Positions 29,835 to 35,722 of a stretch of 36,122 nucleotides of DNA are shown piece after piece; position 1 is the first letter of the stretch, and each line of letters opens with the position of its first letter. The DNA is from a virus, in the IMG/VR virus record IMGVR_UViG_3300041402_000739, positions 1 to 36,122 of that record. One strand, 5' to 3'. The translations under genes and the position numbers were made by a program. The notes under the pieces are model-generated. The model made no database searches. It was not told the DNA's origin and saw nothing but the letters and a program-made list of their open reading frames with translations.

Positions 29835-30077
29835 TTAATTTATTTCAGCCTTATTTACGTGTGCCAATGATTTAAGCGTGTTAAGGAAATGATAATTTGC
29901 GTCCCTTAAATCAACTAATCTCTCCAACTCTTTAGCTACAAGCTGCTTGTTTAATTCGTTAATTGTGTTGTCAAAAACCCTTTTATGAGCTAAAAATGCA
30001 GAATCAAGACGAACACTCTCACCAGTATAAAAAGTAACAGCTTTATTGATTCGGGTAATTATTGTTTTTTCATTCAT
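29835..30077 (-). CDS. Hypothetical helical protein, 80 aa
   Basis: AAAGGAGC lies 10 nt before the ATG. Predominantly helical, positively charged at both ends. No family is recognised; co-transcribed with its neighbours. Confidence 0.7.
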   Translation of the reverse strand: MNEKTIITRINKAVTFYTGESVRLDSAFLAHKRVFDNTINELNKQLVAKELERLVDLRDANYHFLNTLKSLAHVNKAEIN

Positions 30078-30117
30078 TATTCAATAGCTCCTTTCTTTAT
30101 TGTTTCATTTTATCCAC

Positions 30118-30426
30118 TTAAAATTTCCTTATGCTATATGTTATTTTTGACGCTCTTAATGGTGCTCGCAATCGCTCTTCCGATTCTTTGAACGCGGTAG
30201 CGCATTTTTCAAGTTGTTTTTTGTGTTCAATTGGGTTTTTCTTCTCCCATTCCTTTCTGTCCTTGTAATATTTTTCAGTTTTCTTTTTTATTTCTGACAA
30301 TTCATCTTCAGTTAAAAGATCGTAGCCACCACCGCATTCTTTACAAAGAACAGGTAGAGTTTGCCCCATGTCTGTTTCTCCGCAAAAATTCCACCATGAG
30401 TCTTTTATTGCCCGTCTACATCCCAT
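30118..30426 (-). CDS. Hypothetical Lys-rich protein with Cys pair, 102 aa
   Basis: First gene of the left-going operon, starting after AGGGGATAG. An N-terminal basic part with MGCRRAIKDSWWNFC and a C-KEC-GGG motif may bind zinc; a long charged helix follows. RNA module C forms its leader. Function unknown. Confidence 0.7.
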   Translation of the reverse strand: MGCRRAIKDSWWNFCGETDMGQTLPVLCKECGGGYDLLTEDELSEIKKKTEKYYKDRKEWEKKNPIEHKKQLEKCATAFKESEERLRAPLRASKITYSIRKF

Positions 30427-30452
30427 TCTATCCCCTATTTAATTGTTTTGTT

Positions 30453-30531
30453 GCAGAGGCCAAAGGCCATTCTCCTTTGGATAATAACTGTACCGCCTAG
30501 AAAATACAGCTTTGATTAAAATCTCCTCTGC
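30453..30531 (-). ncRNA. RNA module C (three-way junction, tRNA-sized)
   Basis: 79 nt in the 5' leader of gene 30118-30426. Helix 1 is GCAGAGG/CCTCTGC; helix 2 AGCTGTA/TACAGTT with a 12-nt loop; helix 3 CCAAAGG/CCTTTGG with a 7-nt loop stacked directly on helix 1. It starts within a few bases of the predicted transcript start. It might be a riboswitch-like or processing element; it matches no class I can recall. Confidence 0.55.
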
Positions 30532-30538
30532 ATAAGAA

Positions 30539-30566
30539 TGCTTACACTTAACATTTAAACTGTCAA
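30539..30566 (-). promoter_or_regulatory. Left-going promoter
   Basis: AGTATTGACA on the minus strand (-35 at 30566-30561) with TAAGCA at 16 nt (30544-30539). It starts the transcript that opens with RNA module C. The 30427-30704 gap holds this, module C and the opposing promoter. Confidence 0.55.
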
Positions 30567-30621
30567 TACTAAATAATTATCTAACTATAAAAATAAATTC
30601 ACTTTTATTCAATTAAAAGTA

Positions 30622-30650
30622 TTGACACAATTAATCCACTTCTCTAACCT
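30622..30650 (+). promoter_or_regulatory. Right-going promoter
   Basis: AGTATTGACA (-35 at 30622-30627), 17-nt spacer, TAACCT (30645-30650). Divergent from the promoter at 30539-30566. Leader of about 50 nt to ATG 30705 with a small CCGG hairpin. Confidence 0.55.
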
Positions 30651-30704
30651 TCTAAACATAGGCCGGATACACCGGGCTAATAATCAATGAGACTGGAGAG
30701 AATC

Positions 30705-30884
30705 ATGAAAAATACAGGTAAGATTTTTAGAATGATCGAAAAACTCGCAGGGCAACAAATTGTTTGTTTCCATGATGAATCTAATAATTACGCCTTTAAG
30801 GTTTTATCAGATCATCCTCACGGATTGAGAAAAGCCGGTGAATGGCATACGATCAACCATGATTTCCTTCACGGTTTTCTATAA
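30705..30884 (+). CDS. Hypothetical protein, 59 aa (ACTGGAGA leader)
   Basis: ATG 30705 follows GACTGGAGAGAATC, so it is chosen over an in-frame codon at 30687. Alpha/beta, with QIVCFHDESNNYAFKVLSD and HTINHDFLHGFL. No family is recognised. An AAGCCC/GGGCTT hairpin follows the stop. Confidence 0.7.
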   Translation: MKNTGKIFRMIEKLAGQQIVCFHDESNNYAFKVLSDHPHGLRKAGEWHTINHDFLHGFL

Positions 30885-30930
30885 CAAAAAAGCCCTACGG
30901 GGCTTCAATCATCAGACTGGAGAAAGAATC

Positions 30931-31137
30931 ATGAGCGTAACAATTCACAAGCTACAATCAAAAACATTAAGCAGAAAATGCAAAGATGAGATCAAGAAGA
31001 TTATCCCATGTGTTGAATCAATAATCAAAAGACACACTCCAGGCTGTGGGTATGTTTTTTATGTAAAAAGTAAAAACCAAGAAAATCTAGGCCATTGCTA
31101 TTTGGATCATGGAGTTTTAAAACTTAGCGTAAAATAA
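30931..31137 (+). CDS. Hypothetical basic protein, 68 aa (ACTGGAGA leader)
   Basis: ATG 30931 follows GACTGGAGAAAGAATC; a longer in-frame extension upstream overlaps the previous gene and is rejected. Basic, with three Cys. Beta-rich C-terminus (GYVFYVKSK, HCYLDHGVLKLSVK). No family is recognised. Confidence 0.7.
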   Translation: MSVTIHKLQSKTLSRKCKDEIKKIIPCVESIIKRHTPGCGYVFYVKSKNQENLGHCYLDHGVLKLSVK

Positions 31138-31185
31138 TCAGCCCTTAAATGGGTTTAATCAATAATTAATTAACTGGAGAGAGTT

Positions 31186-31497
31186 ATGGAAAATAAATTA
31201 ATAACATTTCAAGGATTGCAATTAAACGACGACTTCATCAAAGGTGTTGAAGATAAATCTGATGAAATGATGAATAGGGCACTGATCGAATTTAAGAACG
31301 GGTTAAAACTTTCAATTATTAACGGTCCATTTGCCTATGGTGGTTCCACTAGTTTTGAAATCGCACCAATGACAAATGAAAATGAATGGATGCCGGAAGC
31401 CTTTGATGAGGAAGACAAGGGCAATGAAGTTCTTGGCTATTGTAATGTTGAAAAGGTTAAGCACTATATCAATAAAATAGGTTCGATTCAAGTTTAA
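31186..31497 (+). CDS. Hypothetical protein, 103 aa (ACTGGAGA leader)
   Basis: ATG 31186 after AACTGGAGAGAGTT. Alpha/beta, with a possible beta core (LKLSIINGPFAYGGSTSFEIAP). No family is recognised. The region right after its stop forms the double hairpin at 31508-31571. Confidence 0.75.
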   Translation: MENKLITFQGLQLNDDFIKGVEDKSDEMMNRALIEFKNGLKLSIINGPFAYGGSTSFEIAPMTNENEWMPEAFDEEDKGNEVLGYCNVEKVKHYINKIGSIQV

Positions 31498-31507
31498 CAA
31501 AAACAAA

Positions 31508-31571
31508 CTCGCAGCATTCTCCAGTCCTGCGGGTAGAGCATCGGGCATACGTACCTTGCAGCCCGGTGCTC
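31508..31571 (+). ncRNA. Double hairpin with a loop complementary to ACTGGAGA leaders
   Basis: Hairpin 1: CTCGCAG (31508-31514) with CTGCGGG (31527-31533), loop CATTCTCCAGTC. Hairpin 2: GAGCATCGGGC (31536-31546) with GCCCGGTGCTC (31561-31571), 11 bp with one wobble. The first loop is complementary to the GACTGGAGA start leader of six genes. It could be a 3'-end-derived small RNA. No gene is present here. Confidence 0.45.
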
Positions 31572-31603
31572 GTTTAATATGGAGATTTTAAGGAGATTGT
31601 AAA

Positions 31604-31813
31604 ATGTTTAACATATCCGAATTACTATGCATCAAAGAAGCTGTTAAAACGAAACTTGATACGTGGATTGAAGATCATGGAAAAGCTGAGATTGAAGTAA
31701 TTAGCGAGATGGATTGTATTGTTAGGAAAATAATTAATTCAGAAATTGATTTCAACAATGAATTTAAAGCCTTAGGCGCCTTAAGAGAAAGACACCATGA
31801 TGAGCAAGACTAA
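31604..31813 (+). CDS. Hypothetical helical protein, 69 aa
   Basis: AAGGAGATTGTAAA before the ATG. Acidic and helical, ending in a His-rich tail. No family is recognised. Confidence 0.7.
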   Translation: MFNISELLCIKEAVKTKLDTWIEDHGKAEIEVISEMDCIVRKIINSEIDFNNEFKALGALRERHHDEQD

Positions 31814-31822
31814 AGAGGGCGA

Positions 31823-31942
31823 ATGAAAAAACCAATCAGATCATTCATACTGACTTTTATTATTATAACTCTATGTGTATCTTTTGTGGTATTTAGAGAT
31901 TATGGATGGAATTTTGAACATATGTTTGAGGGGAAGAAATGA
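31823..31942 (+). CDS. Single-span membrane protein, 39 aa
   Basis: AGAGGGCGA before ATG 31823. A basic start (MKKPIRS), one span (FILTFIIITLCVSFVVF) and a polar tail fit a small inner-membrane protein with its C-terminus in the periplasm. The stop overlaps the next start (ATGA). Confidence 0.6.
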   Translation: MKKPIRSFILTFIIITLCVSFVVFRDYGWNFEHMFEGKK

Positions 31943-32130
31943 AAGCATTAAAATTAAGTGAATGCACCCTTGGTGTTGTAGTTGCCTCCTGTGGAGATGA
32001 TAGAAAAATAGGGCATGTCGTTGGGTTGCATAAAAACTCTACAGGTGAAGTTATTCCAGTTGTTCTATGGGCAGGTGATGCAATTCCTGTTGCTATTCAT
32101 CATAGTAATATAAGAAAATATAAGGAATAA
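31939..32130 (+). CDS. Hypothetical protein, 63 aa
   Basis: Overlaps the previous gene by 4 nt, with GAGGGGAAGAA as binding site. Beta-rich (LGVVVASCGDDRKIGHVVGLH, VIPVVLWAGDAIPVAIHHSNI); it looks like a small barrel. No family is recognised. Confidence 0.7.
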   Translation: MKALKLSECTLGVVVASCGDDRKIGHVVGLHKNSTGEVIPVVLWAGDAIPVAIHHSNIRKYKE

Positions 32131-32153
32131 AGAATAGAAAATAACTCCACAAA

Positions 32154-32196
32154 GCCAAGCCGAGGGGATAATATGAACGAATCATAACGGCTTGGC
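32154..32196 (+). terminator. 9-bp hairpin
   Basis: GCCAAGCCG (32154-32162) and CGGCTTGGC (32188-32196) form a perfect 9-bp stem with a 25-nt loop after gene 31939-32130. No T-run follows. It may be a processing or terminator hairpin separating this unit from the rep-like unit. Confidence 0.5.
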
Positions 32197-32258
32197 CCGT
32201 GGGAAAAGAAACATAACAGTATAGAATTAGATTGAGTATGTCAAATCTACGGTTTATA

Positions 32259-32287
32259 TTGACTTGATGATTTTGGTTTAGTATTAT
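32259..32287 (+). promoter_or_regulatory. Promoter for the initiator-like gene
   Basis: TTGACT (32259-32264), exactly 17 nt, TATTAT (32282-32287): a strong sigma70-type match. It implies a leader of about 100 nt before ATG 32396. Confidence 0.7.
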
Positions 32288-32331
32288 TTAGGCATCTTTA
32301 AGCGGAGACATCCGTTAATAGATTGGTTCCG

Positions 32332-32376
32332 ATGGGAAGCAATTGCCCTGTACTTGCGTTACAGGGCAGCCAATAA
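32332..32376 (+). CDS. Putative leader peptide, 14 aa
   Basis: ATG GGA AGC AAT opens a 14-codon frame that runs through the hairpin at 32344-32368 and stops at TAA 32374-32376, 4 nt before the downstream pseudoknot strand. No good ribosome binding site precedes it. Listed because position and stop resemble leader peptides of antisense-controlled plasmid rep genes. Confidence 0.3.
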   Translation: MGSNCPVLALQGSQ

Positions 32377-32387
32377 CCTTACGCAAG
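32344..32387 (+). promoter_or_regulatory. H-type pseudoknot in the mRNA leader
   Basis: TGCCCTGTA (32344-32352) pairs with TACAGGGCA (32360-32368), 9 bp. The whole 7-nt loop CTTGCGT (32353-32359) is complementary to ACGCAAG (32381-32387), which touches the AAGGA binding site of the following gene. Both pairings can coexist as a pseudoknot that would control ribosome access. Confidence 0.65.
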
Positions 32388-32395
32388 AAGGAAAC

Positions 32396-32719
32396 ATGCC
32401 TAAATACAAAGATTCACCTTTTGTTCAATTAAATCGTTTTATATTCCACGAGGATTGCAATTTAAGCTTCAGGGCTAAATGGTTGTATACTGTTTTGTCT
32501 GAGCTTGAACATCGTTACACGGGGGATAAATGCGACTTTTTCTTTAGACCACAAGATTCATTATCAAATGACACTGGAATGTCGATTGGAACTAACCGAA
32601 AAGCAAGGAAAGAACTTGTTGAAAAAGAATGGATTAAAACTTGGAATATGCATTGGAGAGACAAGAAAACCGGGAAATTAAGCGAGAAGCACGTAACAGC
32701 TTACAAACTTTTAAAATAG
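32396..32719 (+). CDS. Winged-helix, replication initiator-like protein, 107 aa
   Basis: ATG 32396 follows GAAGGAAAC; an in-frame extension from TTG 32354 passes through the pseudoknot and is rejected. FVQLNRFIFHEDCNLSFRAKWLYTVLSEL, then FFFRPQDSLSNDTGMSIGTNRKARKELVEKEWIKTW and a basic wing, resembles the helix-turn-helix domain found at the front of phage and plasmid initiators (the recognition helix sits at SIGTNRKARKELVEKEW). It lacks a C-terminal domain. Role as an initiator or as a repressor is open; the leader and repeats around it favour replication control. Confidence 0.6.
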   Translation: MPKYKDSPFVQLNRFIFHEDCNLSFRAKWLYTVLSELEHRYTGDKCDFFFRPQDSLSNDTGMSIGTNRKARKELVEKEWIKTWNMHWRDKKTGKLSEKHVTAYKLLK

Positions 32720-32830
32720 GCAAAAGCAGCCAAATGACTTTTGCTATGGTTAAAATAAACCTTTTGGGCAAAAGTCAAACGGCTACTACAATATAACAAT
32801 TAACTTTTAATATATAATAATTAATAGGAT
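32719..32830 (+). repeat. CAAAAG half-site array and AT-rich DNA (possible origin)
   Basis: Four CAAAAG half-sites: plus at 32721-32726, minus at 32738-32743 and 32761-32766, plus at 32769-32774. TGACTTTTGC (32735-32744) and GCAAAAGTCA (32768-32777) are a perfect 10-bp inverted pair, each flanked by GGC/GCC. An almost pure A/T stretch (about 32785-32855) follows. This layout fits an initiator-bound origin or operator. The 32720-32890 gap has no gene. Confidence 0.5.
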
Positions 32831-32890
32831 ATAAGAGTTAATAAATAATATACCCCTCATAAAATCGGGGCGCATCTTGGAGCTTTAAAA

Positions 32891-33286
32891 ATGAAATTTA
32901 GAATTAAATGTTGTAAAACTGATACACCTGAAAAAACTTGGTGGGAAGATTACGAAAAAGATATTGAAGATGCTGAAATTTGGGCAATCGAGACTGTTGA
33001 CTCTTTTAATAAAACCTTACGTCCTGGTGAAAAACACAGGACGCTTATTGAAGTTGAAGTTGAAGTTGAAGGAGATGAAAATAACGAGGAACTTCATAGA
33101 TGGGATAAAGATATTACAAAGATGAGCTCCATATTTCGTGGGCGTGTGTATGACGGGATGAAGTGCGAAAAATGTGGAATTACAGGGAAAAGATATGGTT
33201 TAACTTCGTATGTAAAAATTGACTCAAAATACAAGAAAAAAGCATTTAAAAAGTGTAATACGTCTATTATTGAAATGAGGGGTTAA
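32891..33286 (+). CDS. Hypothetical protein with C-terminal Cys pair, 131 aa
   Basis: TTGGAGCTTTAAAA before the ATG. Starts with FRIKCCKTDTPEKTWWEDYEKDIEDAEIWAIETV, an alpha/beta layout; a C-EKCG motif comes later. Its middle carries four TTGAAG DNA repeats (33048-33071) coding for Glu-Val repeats. Likely a conserved phage protein of unknown role. Confidence 0.75.
   Translation: MKFRIKCCKTDTPEKTWWEDYEKDIEDAEIWAIETVDSFNKTLRPGEKHRTLIEVEVEVEGDENNEELHRWDKDITKMSSIFRGRVYDGMKCEKCGITGKRYGLTSYVKIDSKYKKKAFKKCNTSIIEMRG
33048..33071 (+). repeat. Four tandem TTGAAG units
   Basis: Exact 6-bp repeat inside gene 32891-33286, in frame, giving (Glu-Val) repeats. Copy number could vary by slippage without breaking the frame. 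Confidence 0.8.
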
Positions 33287-33299
33287 ACAACGTTTAGTA

Positions 33300-33328
33300 T
33301 TGACAAGGAAATAATTTATAATTAAGGT
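33300..33328 (+). promoter_or_regulatory. Promoter candidate
   Basis: AGTATTGACA (-35 at 33300-33305), 17-nt spacer, TAAGGT (33323-33328). The -10 is weak and lies close to the ATG at 33334, so it would serve the genes from 33465 on or need a different -10. Confidence 0.4.
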
Positions 33329-33333
33329 TTATT

Positions 33334-33441
33334 ATGTTTACAACGATAGATTTTTTAATGTTAGTAGTTATCGCCATCTCAGTATTTGCGCTGTTTGGTG
33401 GTAGGAAAAAGATTAATAGAAAGGTTGATTATACAGAATAA
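33334..33441 (+). CDS. Single-span membrane protein, 35 aa
   Basis: TAAGGTTTATT before the ATG. One hydrophobic span (FLMLVVIAISVFALFG) followed by a basic tail (GRKKINRK), so an inner-membrane peptide with its tail inside. Function unknown. Confidence 0.6.
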   Translation: MFTTIDFLMLVVIAISVFALFGGRKKINRKVDYTE

Positions 33442-33464
33442 CATTGAATAGATAAAGGGATGAA

Positions 33465-33674
33465 ATGAAATACAGAGTAGTGAAAATAACAAATAATATA
33501 GGGGGTTATCCTGAGTGTAAATCCGACACTGAAGAATTTCCAGAAATTATTGAATGCGTCGAAGATGAAATGGATAACTTTATTGTTGATGAGAATGGAA
33601 AGTTTTGGCAAGCGGATGAGTTTTTTAATATGATCGAGATAAAAGAATTTACTACAGAAAATGAAAACAGTTAA
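33465..33674 (+). CDS. Hypothetical acidic protein, 69 aa
   Basis: AAAGGGATGA before the ATG. A beta start (KYRVVKITNNIGGYPECK) and acidic helical remainder. Overlaps the next gene by 14 nt. No family is recognised. Confidence 0.7.
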   Translation: MKYRVVKITNNIGGYPECKSDTEEFPEIIECVEDEMDNFIVDENGKFWQADEFFNMIEIKEFTTENENS

Positions 33675-34191
33675 CTTCAAAACCTTCACCGTAACAACAA
33701 ACGTAGAAGAAAAAGACTTTTTTGAAGAAGGCCTAATCCACAACGAGCTTGATATGCTTTCTGTTGTCGATGCAAGAGCCCACTACGAGAAGCTTTTTAA
33801 CGAAGATCCTTTTTTCAACCACAATCCTAAAGATATAACTTATGTTTTTGGTCTCTATCAAAAGCTGGAAGAATTTTCCATGGAAAATATTGATTTTGAT
33901 AAGCTGGAAAAATCTATAATCTCTCATTCTCACGGTGAATGTCAACCAGTTTGGCTACATTGGGATGGTTGTATTACTGAATTGTTTGGAAAGAATTTTG
34001 ATCTTCCTTATGATGAGGATCAACCGACTAATCCTGTTAATCCAGTTGTCGCTGTTTTTACATCATTTACAAGTGATTACGTAATTAGATACGAAAATAC
34101 AGGAAACAGGATAGGATGGGAAAAACACATCAAAAAAACAATCGAATCAAAAATGATTGAGATAGAAGCTGAGCATTTAGAGAATAGGTAA
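33661..34191 (+). CDS. Hypothetical acidic protein, 176 aa
   Basis: Overlaps the previous gene, so it is probably coupled. Contains HSHGECQPVWLHWDG in the middle, which could bind metal, but no known family fits. Long enough to be a two-domain protein. Confidence 0.7.
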   Translation: MKTVNFKTFTVTTNVEEKDFFEEGLIHNELDMLSVVDARAHYEKLFNEDPFFNHNPKDITYVFGLYQKLEEFSMENIDFDKLEKSIISHSHGECQPVWLHWDGCITELFGKNFDLPYDEDQPTNPVNPVVAVFTSFTSDYVIRYENTGNRIGWEKHIKKTIESKMIEIEAEHLENR

Positions 34192-34193
34192 GC

Positions 34194-34391
34194 ATGACAA
34201 AATATGAAATTAACTCGTTAAAGTCGCTATTATTAGACTATGAGATAAGTTCTTCATGGTGGGCTGGTTTTATTGGTTTTGAATTTCTTCAGCGTTTATC
34301 CGCTAAATACTTCGCATGGAAAGTCAGTAGAAAGTTTAGGGCTTATATCAGGAGTAAGGCTGTACGGAAAATTATTTTAGAGAATAGTTGA
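34194..34391 (+). CDS. Hypothetical basic protein, 65 aa
   Basis: Starts 2 nt after the previous stop. A short hydrophobic segment (SWWAGFIGFEFLQRL) is followed by a strongly basic helix (AWKVSRKFRAYIRSKAVRK), suggesting membrane-surface or nucleic-acid association. No family is recognised. Confidence 0.65.
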   Translation: MTKYEINSLKSLLLDYEISSSWWAGFIGFEFLQRLSAKYFAWKVSRKFRAYIRSKAVRKIILENS

Positions 34392-34397
34392 TATGAT

Positions 34398-34580
34398 ATG
34401 AGCATAGTTCGTGAAAATTTAATGAAACAAAAAGGGTACCCTCCGTATTGTGGCAATAGATGCAAGGAAATGCCAAGAACAAGGTTTAACGGGGATCAAT
34501 TTGAATGCGGATGCTGTGGTTGGAAAACATCTTTCCCGATTGAATTTATAGATGAGTATAAAAGAAAATGGCAGACATAA
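34398..34580 (+). CDS. Zinc-ribbon protein, 60 aa
   Basis: YPPYCGNRCKEMPRTRF and QFECGCCGWKTSF provide two Cys pairs at ribbon spacing. Phage proteins with a GY-x-PYCG start and CCGW end are common small ORFs of unknown role. There is no clear binding site. Confidence 0.7.
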   Translation: MSIVRENLMKQKGYPPYCGNRCKEMPRTRFNGDQFECGCCGWKTSFPIEFIDEYKRKWQT

Positions 34581-34689
34581 CACTTTGTACAAATAGAAAC
34601 CAGCTTATATCAAAAAAATCGCTCTTTCTGATATACCGGATTCCTTATGTCAAATTAACCGTAAAAACAACCAGTGGAGCTATTGAGCA

Positions 34690-34878
34690 ATGAAAATAAA
34701 ACTAGAGCCTCATTATTCAGGCGATCTTTCAAAAAAGTTTTGGGAACTTGTAAATTCACTTCCAGATCAAGAGCAGGGTGAAATGTACTTGGCAGGAGTA
34801 TTACTTCAAGATATGGAAAGAAAGATTTTAGGGCTACTTAAAGGCCACACTAACGCTAATATAAAAGAAAAGGGATAA
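34690..34878 (+). CDS. Hypothetical helical protein, 62 aa
   Basis: GTGGAGC upstream of ATG 34690. Helical, with a basic end. Ends at the base before the next ATG. The 34581-34689 gap holds only a weak ATATCA/TGATAT hairpin. Confidence 0.65.
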   Translation: MKIKLEPHYSGDLSKKFWELVNSLPDQEQGEMYLAGVLLQDMERKILGLLKGHTNANIKEKG

Positions 34879-35079
34879 ATGGAAATTTCAAAAATAAAAG
34901 AGTTCCCTTCTACTTTAGGAACAGGGAAGAGCGGAAGCCGATATCATGAAAGCCTTTTTAGATCTTACCAAATACTTGAAAAAACTAAAGAGTTGCTTGA
35001 GTGTAATACTCCATCATCTGTCGTACTCGAAATAATTTATGATATTGAGAAAGCTCCCCAAATTGATAAAGAAACATAA
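34879..35079 (+). CDS. Hypothetical protein, 66 aa
   Basis: Starts on the base after the previous stop; AAAAGGGATAA is its binding site. Polar N-terminus (STLGTGKSGSRYHES) and a helical C-terminal half. No family is recognised. Confidence 0.65.
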   Translation: MEISKIKEFPSTLGTGKSGSRYHESLFRSYQILEKTKELLECNTPSSVVLEIIYDIEKAPQIDKET

Positions 35080-35086
35080 TATCACA

Positions 35087-35722
35087 ATGAAATTAAAGCT
35101 AATCATCTTCCTTTTAATTCCCTCGACAACTTTTGGTTTAAGTGTTGACGAGTGGCTAAGTAAATACAATAGACCTTGCAAATCAGTTTCACAAGGACAA
35201 GTTTGTAAAGAAAGACTTAATTCTGCATTGGTAAGGATGAAGAATAGCGTCGTTCCTGAGATATTCAAAAGGAACGGCCTACCTATCTGGCTTTCCACAA
35301 TCGGAATTATAGAATCAGAATATAATAAATTTGCAGTTTCAAAAGCGGGCGCTAGAGGAAATTTACAGGTGATGCCTGTGAACGTTCAAACCTACTACAC
35401 TAAAAAAAGAATAATCACTATCCCAATGAGAACCGGAAACGGGATAAAGTTGGTCGAGACAATCATTGAAACTAAGCCAACAATTGAAGCCTGTAAAAAA
35501 CTTGCCCATGATACGGATATAAACGCGACGGTTGCCGCTTGGCTCCTGAATAGGCTATATCAAAAGTATAATGACTGGACGCTAACTCTCCAAGCTTACA
35601 ATGCCGGTGAAGGTCGTATCGACAACTATTTAAAAGGAAAAGGGAAGCCGTTGACTTTTGAGACATTGAATTATGAAACTCAGATTTCAGCTATTCAAAA
35701 ATATATAGAAGGGATAAGATGA
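35087..35722 (+). CDS. Secreted lytic transglycosylase (SLT domain)
   Basis: ATG 35087 gives a Sec signal peptide (MKLKLIIFLLIPSTTFG), so a longer in-frame start at 35039 is rejected. The SLT core is clear: LSTIGIIESEYN with catalytic E76, GARGNLQVMP, NATVAAWLLNRLYQKYNDWTLTLQAYNAGEGR. These enzymes cleave the glycan strands of peptidoglycan with formation of anhydromuramic acid. At 211 aa with a signal peptide, an endolysin or entry/lysis role is likely. Followed by a small gene and a lipoprotein. Confidence 0.88.
   Translation: MKLKLIIFLLIPSTTFGLSVDEWLSKYNRPCKSVSQGQVCKERLNSALVRMKNSVVPEIFKRNGLPIWLSTIGIIESEYNKFAVSKAGARGNLQVMPVNVQTYYTKKRIITIPMRTGNGIKLVETIIETKPTIEACKKLAHDTDINATVAAWLLNRLYQKYNDWTLTLQAYNAGEGRIDNYLKGKGKPLTFETLNYETQISAIQKYIEGIR

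Noticed and set aside
31531-31571. tRNA-like GGTAGAGCATCGGGC string
   Set aside because: The bases pair into one 11-bp hairpin and there is no acceptor or T arm, so it is treated as a hairpin, not a tRNA.
35014-35298. 94-aa minus-strand open frame over the transglycosylase gene
   Set aside because: It is antisense to a clear SLT protein and has no binding site; a shadow frame.
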